Of a DNA stretch of 6,254 nucleotides, positions 5,704 through 6,254 are shown one piece after another (positions within the stretch are counted from its first letter, which is position 1; each line of letters starts with the position of its first letter). Source of the DNA: Patescibacteria group bacterium (GTDB lineage Bacteria > Patescibacteriota > Microgenomatia > UBA1400 > MFAQ01); contig JAHITH010000064.1 in NCBI GenBank assembly GCA_018817845.1, forward strand, positions 1 through 6,254. Direction: 5' to 3'. Made by a program: the position numbers and the translations under genes. The notes beneath the pieces were generated by a model. That model ran no database searches. It saw only the letters and a list, made by a program, of their open reading frames with translations, and had not been told where the DNA came from.

Positions 5704-5712
5704 TGATATAAT
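5704..5712 (+). promoter_or_regulatory. Extended -10 promoter TGATATAAT
   Basis: TG-N-TATAAT is a perfect extended -10 (hexamer 5707-5712). The ATG at 5720 starts after a 7-nt gap, exactly where transcription should begin, so the mRNA would be leaderless. It also decides the start: the alternative GTG at 5690 would lie upstream of this promoter. Confidence 0.65.
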
Positions 5713-5719
5713 CATCTTC

Positions 5720-6169
5720 ATGCTTTCCATTGCTCACGGAACCACAGGGGCTCTAATCGCCACTTTAATACCCAACCCCATTATTTCTACCCCACTCATT
5801 TTAGCTAGTCATTTCGTACAAGACCATATCCCCCATTGGGACGTAGGCCAAGGCCTAACCAGCAAAAAAAAATCAAAAAAGGCCGCCTTTTTTCAAGAAC
5901 TATTACTAGACTTCCCCGCCTCCATCCTCCTGGTCTACCTCTGGTTCCCAGGCCCTTCTGGCCAAATTAACCCACTAGCCTTCTACGGCTGGTTCATCGC
6001 CCTTCTACCAGACTTTATAGAATTCCCCTACCTTTTCTTAAACTTAAGATTCCCTCTTTTAAATAAATTTGCCAAACTCCACACCAGTATCCATAAATCA
6101 ACTCCAAACATCTTCAAGGGTCTTTGGCCCCAAGCCCTCACCCTCCTCCTCGTCTACCTCCTAAAGTAA
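5720..6169 (+). CDS. Small membrane protein with His/Asp motifs, possible metal-dependent hydrolase-like fold
   Basis: From the ATG at 5720 the protein has 149 residues. It begins MLSIAHGTTGALIATLIPNP, with a membrane-embedded N-terminus carrying His6. HFVQDHIPHWDVG (31-43) provides His31, Asp35, His39 and Asp41, followed by helices near 61-76 and 85-106. ALLPDFIEFPY (94-104) supplies Asp98, His121 and His125 come later, and a final hydrophobic helix ends at 148. The pattern of membrane helices ending in H-x3-D-x2-P-H and P-D resembles membrane-bound metal-dependent hydrolase families (YdjM/DUF457-like), but homology is not proven and the substrate is unknown. Its stop TAA (followed by another TAA) is only 5 nt from the convergent efp stop. 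Confidence 0.75.
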   Translation: MLSIAHGTTGALIATLIPNPIISTPLILASHFVQDHIPHWDVGQGLTSKKKSKKAAFFQELLLDFPASILLVYLWFPGPSGQINPLAFYGWFIALLPDFIEFPYLFLNLRFPLLNKFAKLHTSIHKSTPNIFKGLWPQALTLLLVYLLK

Positions 6170-6174
6170 TAAGG

Positions 6175-6254
6175 TCAGACCCTACTTACATACTCCCCAC
6201 TCTGCGTATTTATCTTCAACCTATCCCCTTCTTTAATAAAAGCAGGCACCTGAA
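6175..6254 (-). CDS. efp: Elongation factor P, C-terminal end (partial)
   Basis: Reading leftward from the window edge gives QVPAFIKEGDRLKINTQSGE and then YVSRV before a TGA stop at 6175-6177. This is the typical C-terminal end of EF-P, whose last OB-fold ends in an I-x-E-G-D...G-E-Y-(V/L)-x-R pattern. EF-P relieves ribosome stalling at consecutive prolines by binding between the P and E sites. Only the last 25 residues are inside the window, so the modification loop in the N-terminal domain cannot be judged. The gene converges on the membrane protein at 5720-6169 with no room for a separate terminator. Confidence 0.9.
   Translation of the reverse strand, partial: QVPAFIKEGDRLKINTQSGEYVSRV

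Larger units (their letters stand above)
5606..5719. promoter_or_regulatory. Divergent intergenic region with nested inverted repeats
   Basis: The region separates two divergent genes. ACGAACAA (5625-5632) is a perfect inverted match of TTGTTCGT (5664-5671). Between these arms lie GGTTC-C-GAACC (5638-5648) and CTGTTT-TCCT-AAACAG (5648-5663). The arrangement could act as a shared operator for both promoters or fold into a cruciform or three-way RNA structure. No regulator family is recognised from the sequence. Confidence 0.55.

Noticed and set aside
5606..5737. Upstream 44-codon extension of the Lgt-like gene
   Set aside because: It is polar, unlike the family, crosses the inverted repeats and the probable -10, and overlaps the start of the divergent gene.
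6164..6187. AAGTA...TACTT stem around the convergent stops as a bidirectional terminator
   Set aside because: The stem is short with internal mismatches and no T run follows on either strand.

Overview
The window looks like a piece of a Candidate Phyla Radiation (Patescibacteria) genome, most likely Microgenomates. Evidence is the small densely packed genes, the A/T-rich G-poor + strand, a shortened YebC, short divergent membrane proteins of types common in that group, a small LytR_C-type envelope protein, and operon-first genes whose start codons sit almost on top of their promoters. TGA is used as an ordinary stop (dksA, rluA, efp and others), which argues against the recoded Gracilibacteria/Absconditabacteria lineages. 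The taxonomic call is an inference from protein character, not from a marker-gene comparison.

Layout, left to right. Positions 1-123 hold a REPIN-like palindromic repeat plus the tail of another. Positions 124-851 contain no convincing gene. They do contain a duplicated ~43-nt motif (553-594 and 802-845), a 9-bp stem (522-530/596-604) enclosing the first copy with a possible pseudoknot, and two hairpins with cUUCGg loops on the + strand. I read this as a candidate structured non-coding RNA of unassigned class. A two-gene leftward operon follows: yebC (2204 to 1677) abutting a polytopic membrane protein (1676 to 852). Divergent from yebC is a + strand TPR protein (2270-2986) with a well-formed sigma70-type promoter. 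It converges on, and overlaps by 4 bp, the last gene of a second leftward operon.

That second operon runs from 5605 to 2983: an Lgt-like membrane protein, a DksA/TraR zinc-finger protein, an RluA-type pseudouridine synthase and a membrane-anchored LCP-like/LytR_C protein. A second REPIN-like repeat (4440-4498) sits between dksA and rluA and artificially lengthens the rluA reading frame. A divergent intergenic region with nested inverted repeats (5606-5719) separates this operon from a small + strand membrane protein (5720-6169), probably translated from a leaderless mRNA. The window ends in the 3' tail of efp (elongation factor P) on the - strand.

Functionally the window mixes translation and expression factors (YebC, EF-P, RluA, DksA-type regulator) with envelope proteins (Lgt-like, LCP-like/LytR_C, two polytopic membrane proteins). 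Several envelope proteins are degenerate family members that lack expected catalytic motifs. The most novel element is the 124-851 candidate RNA.
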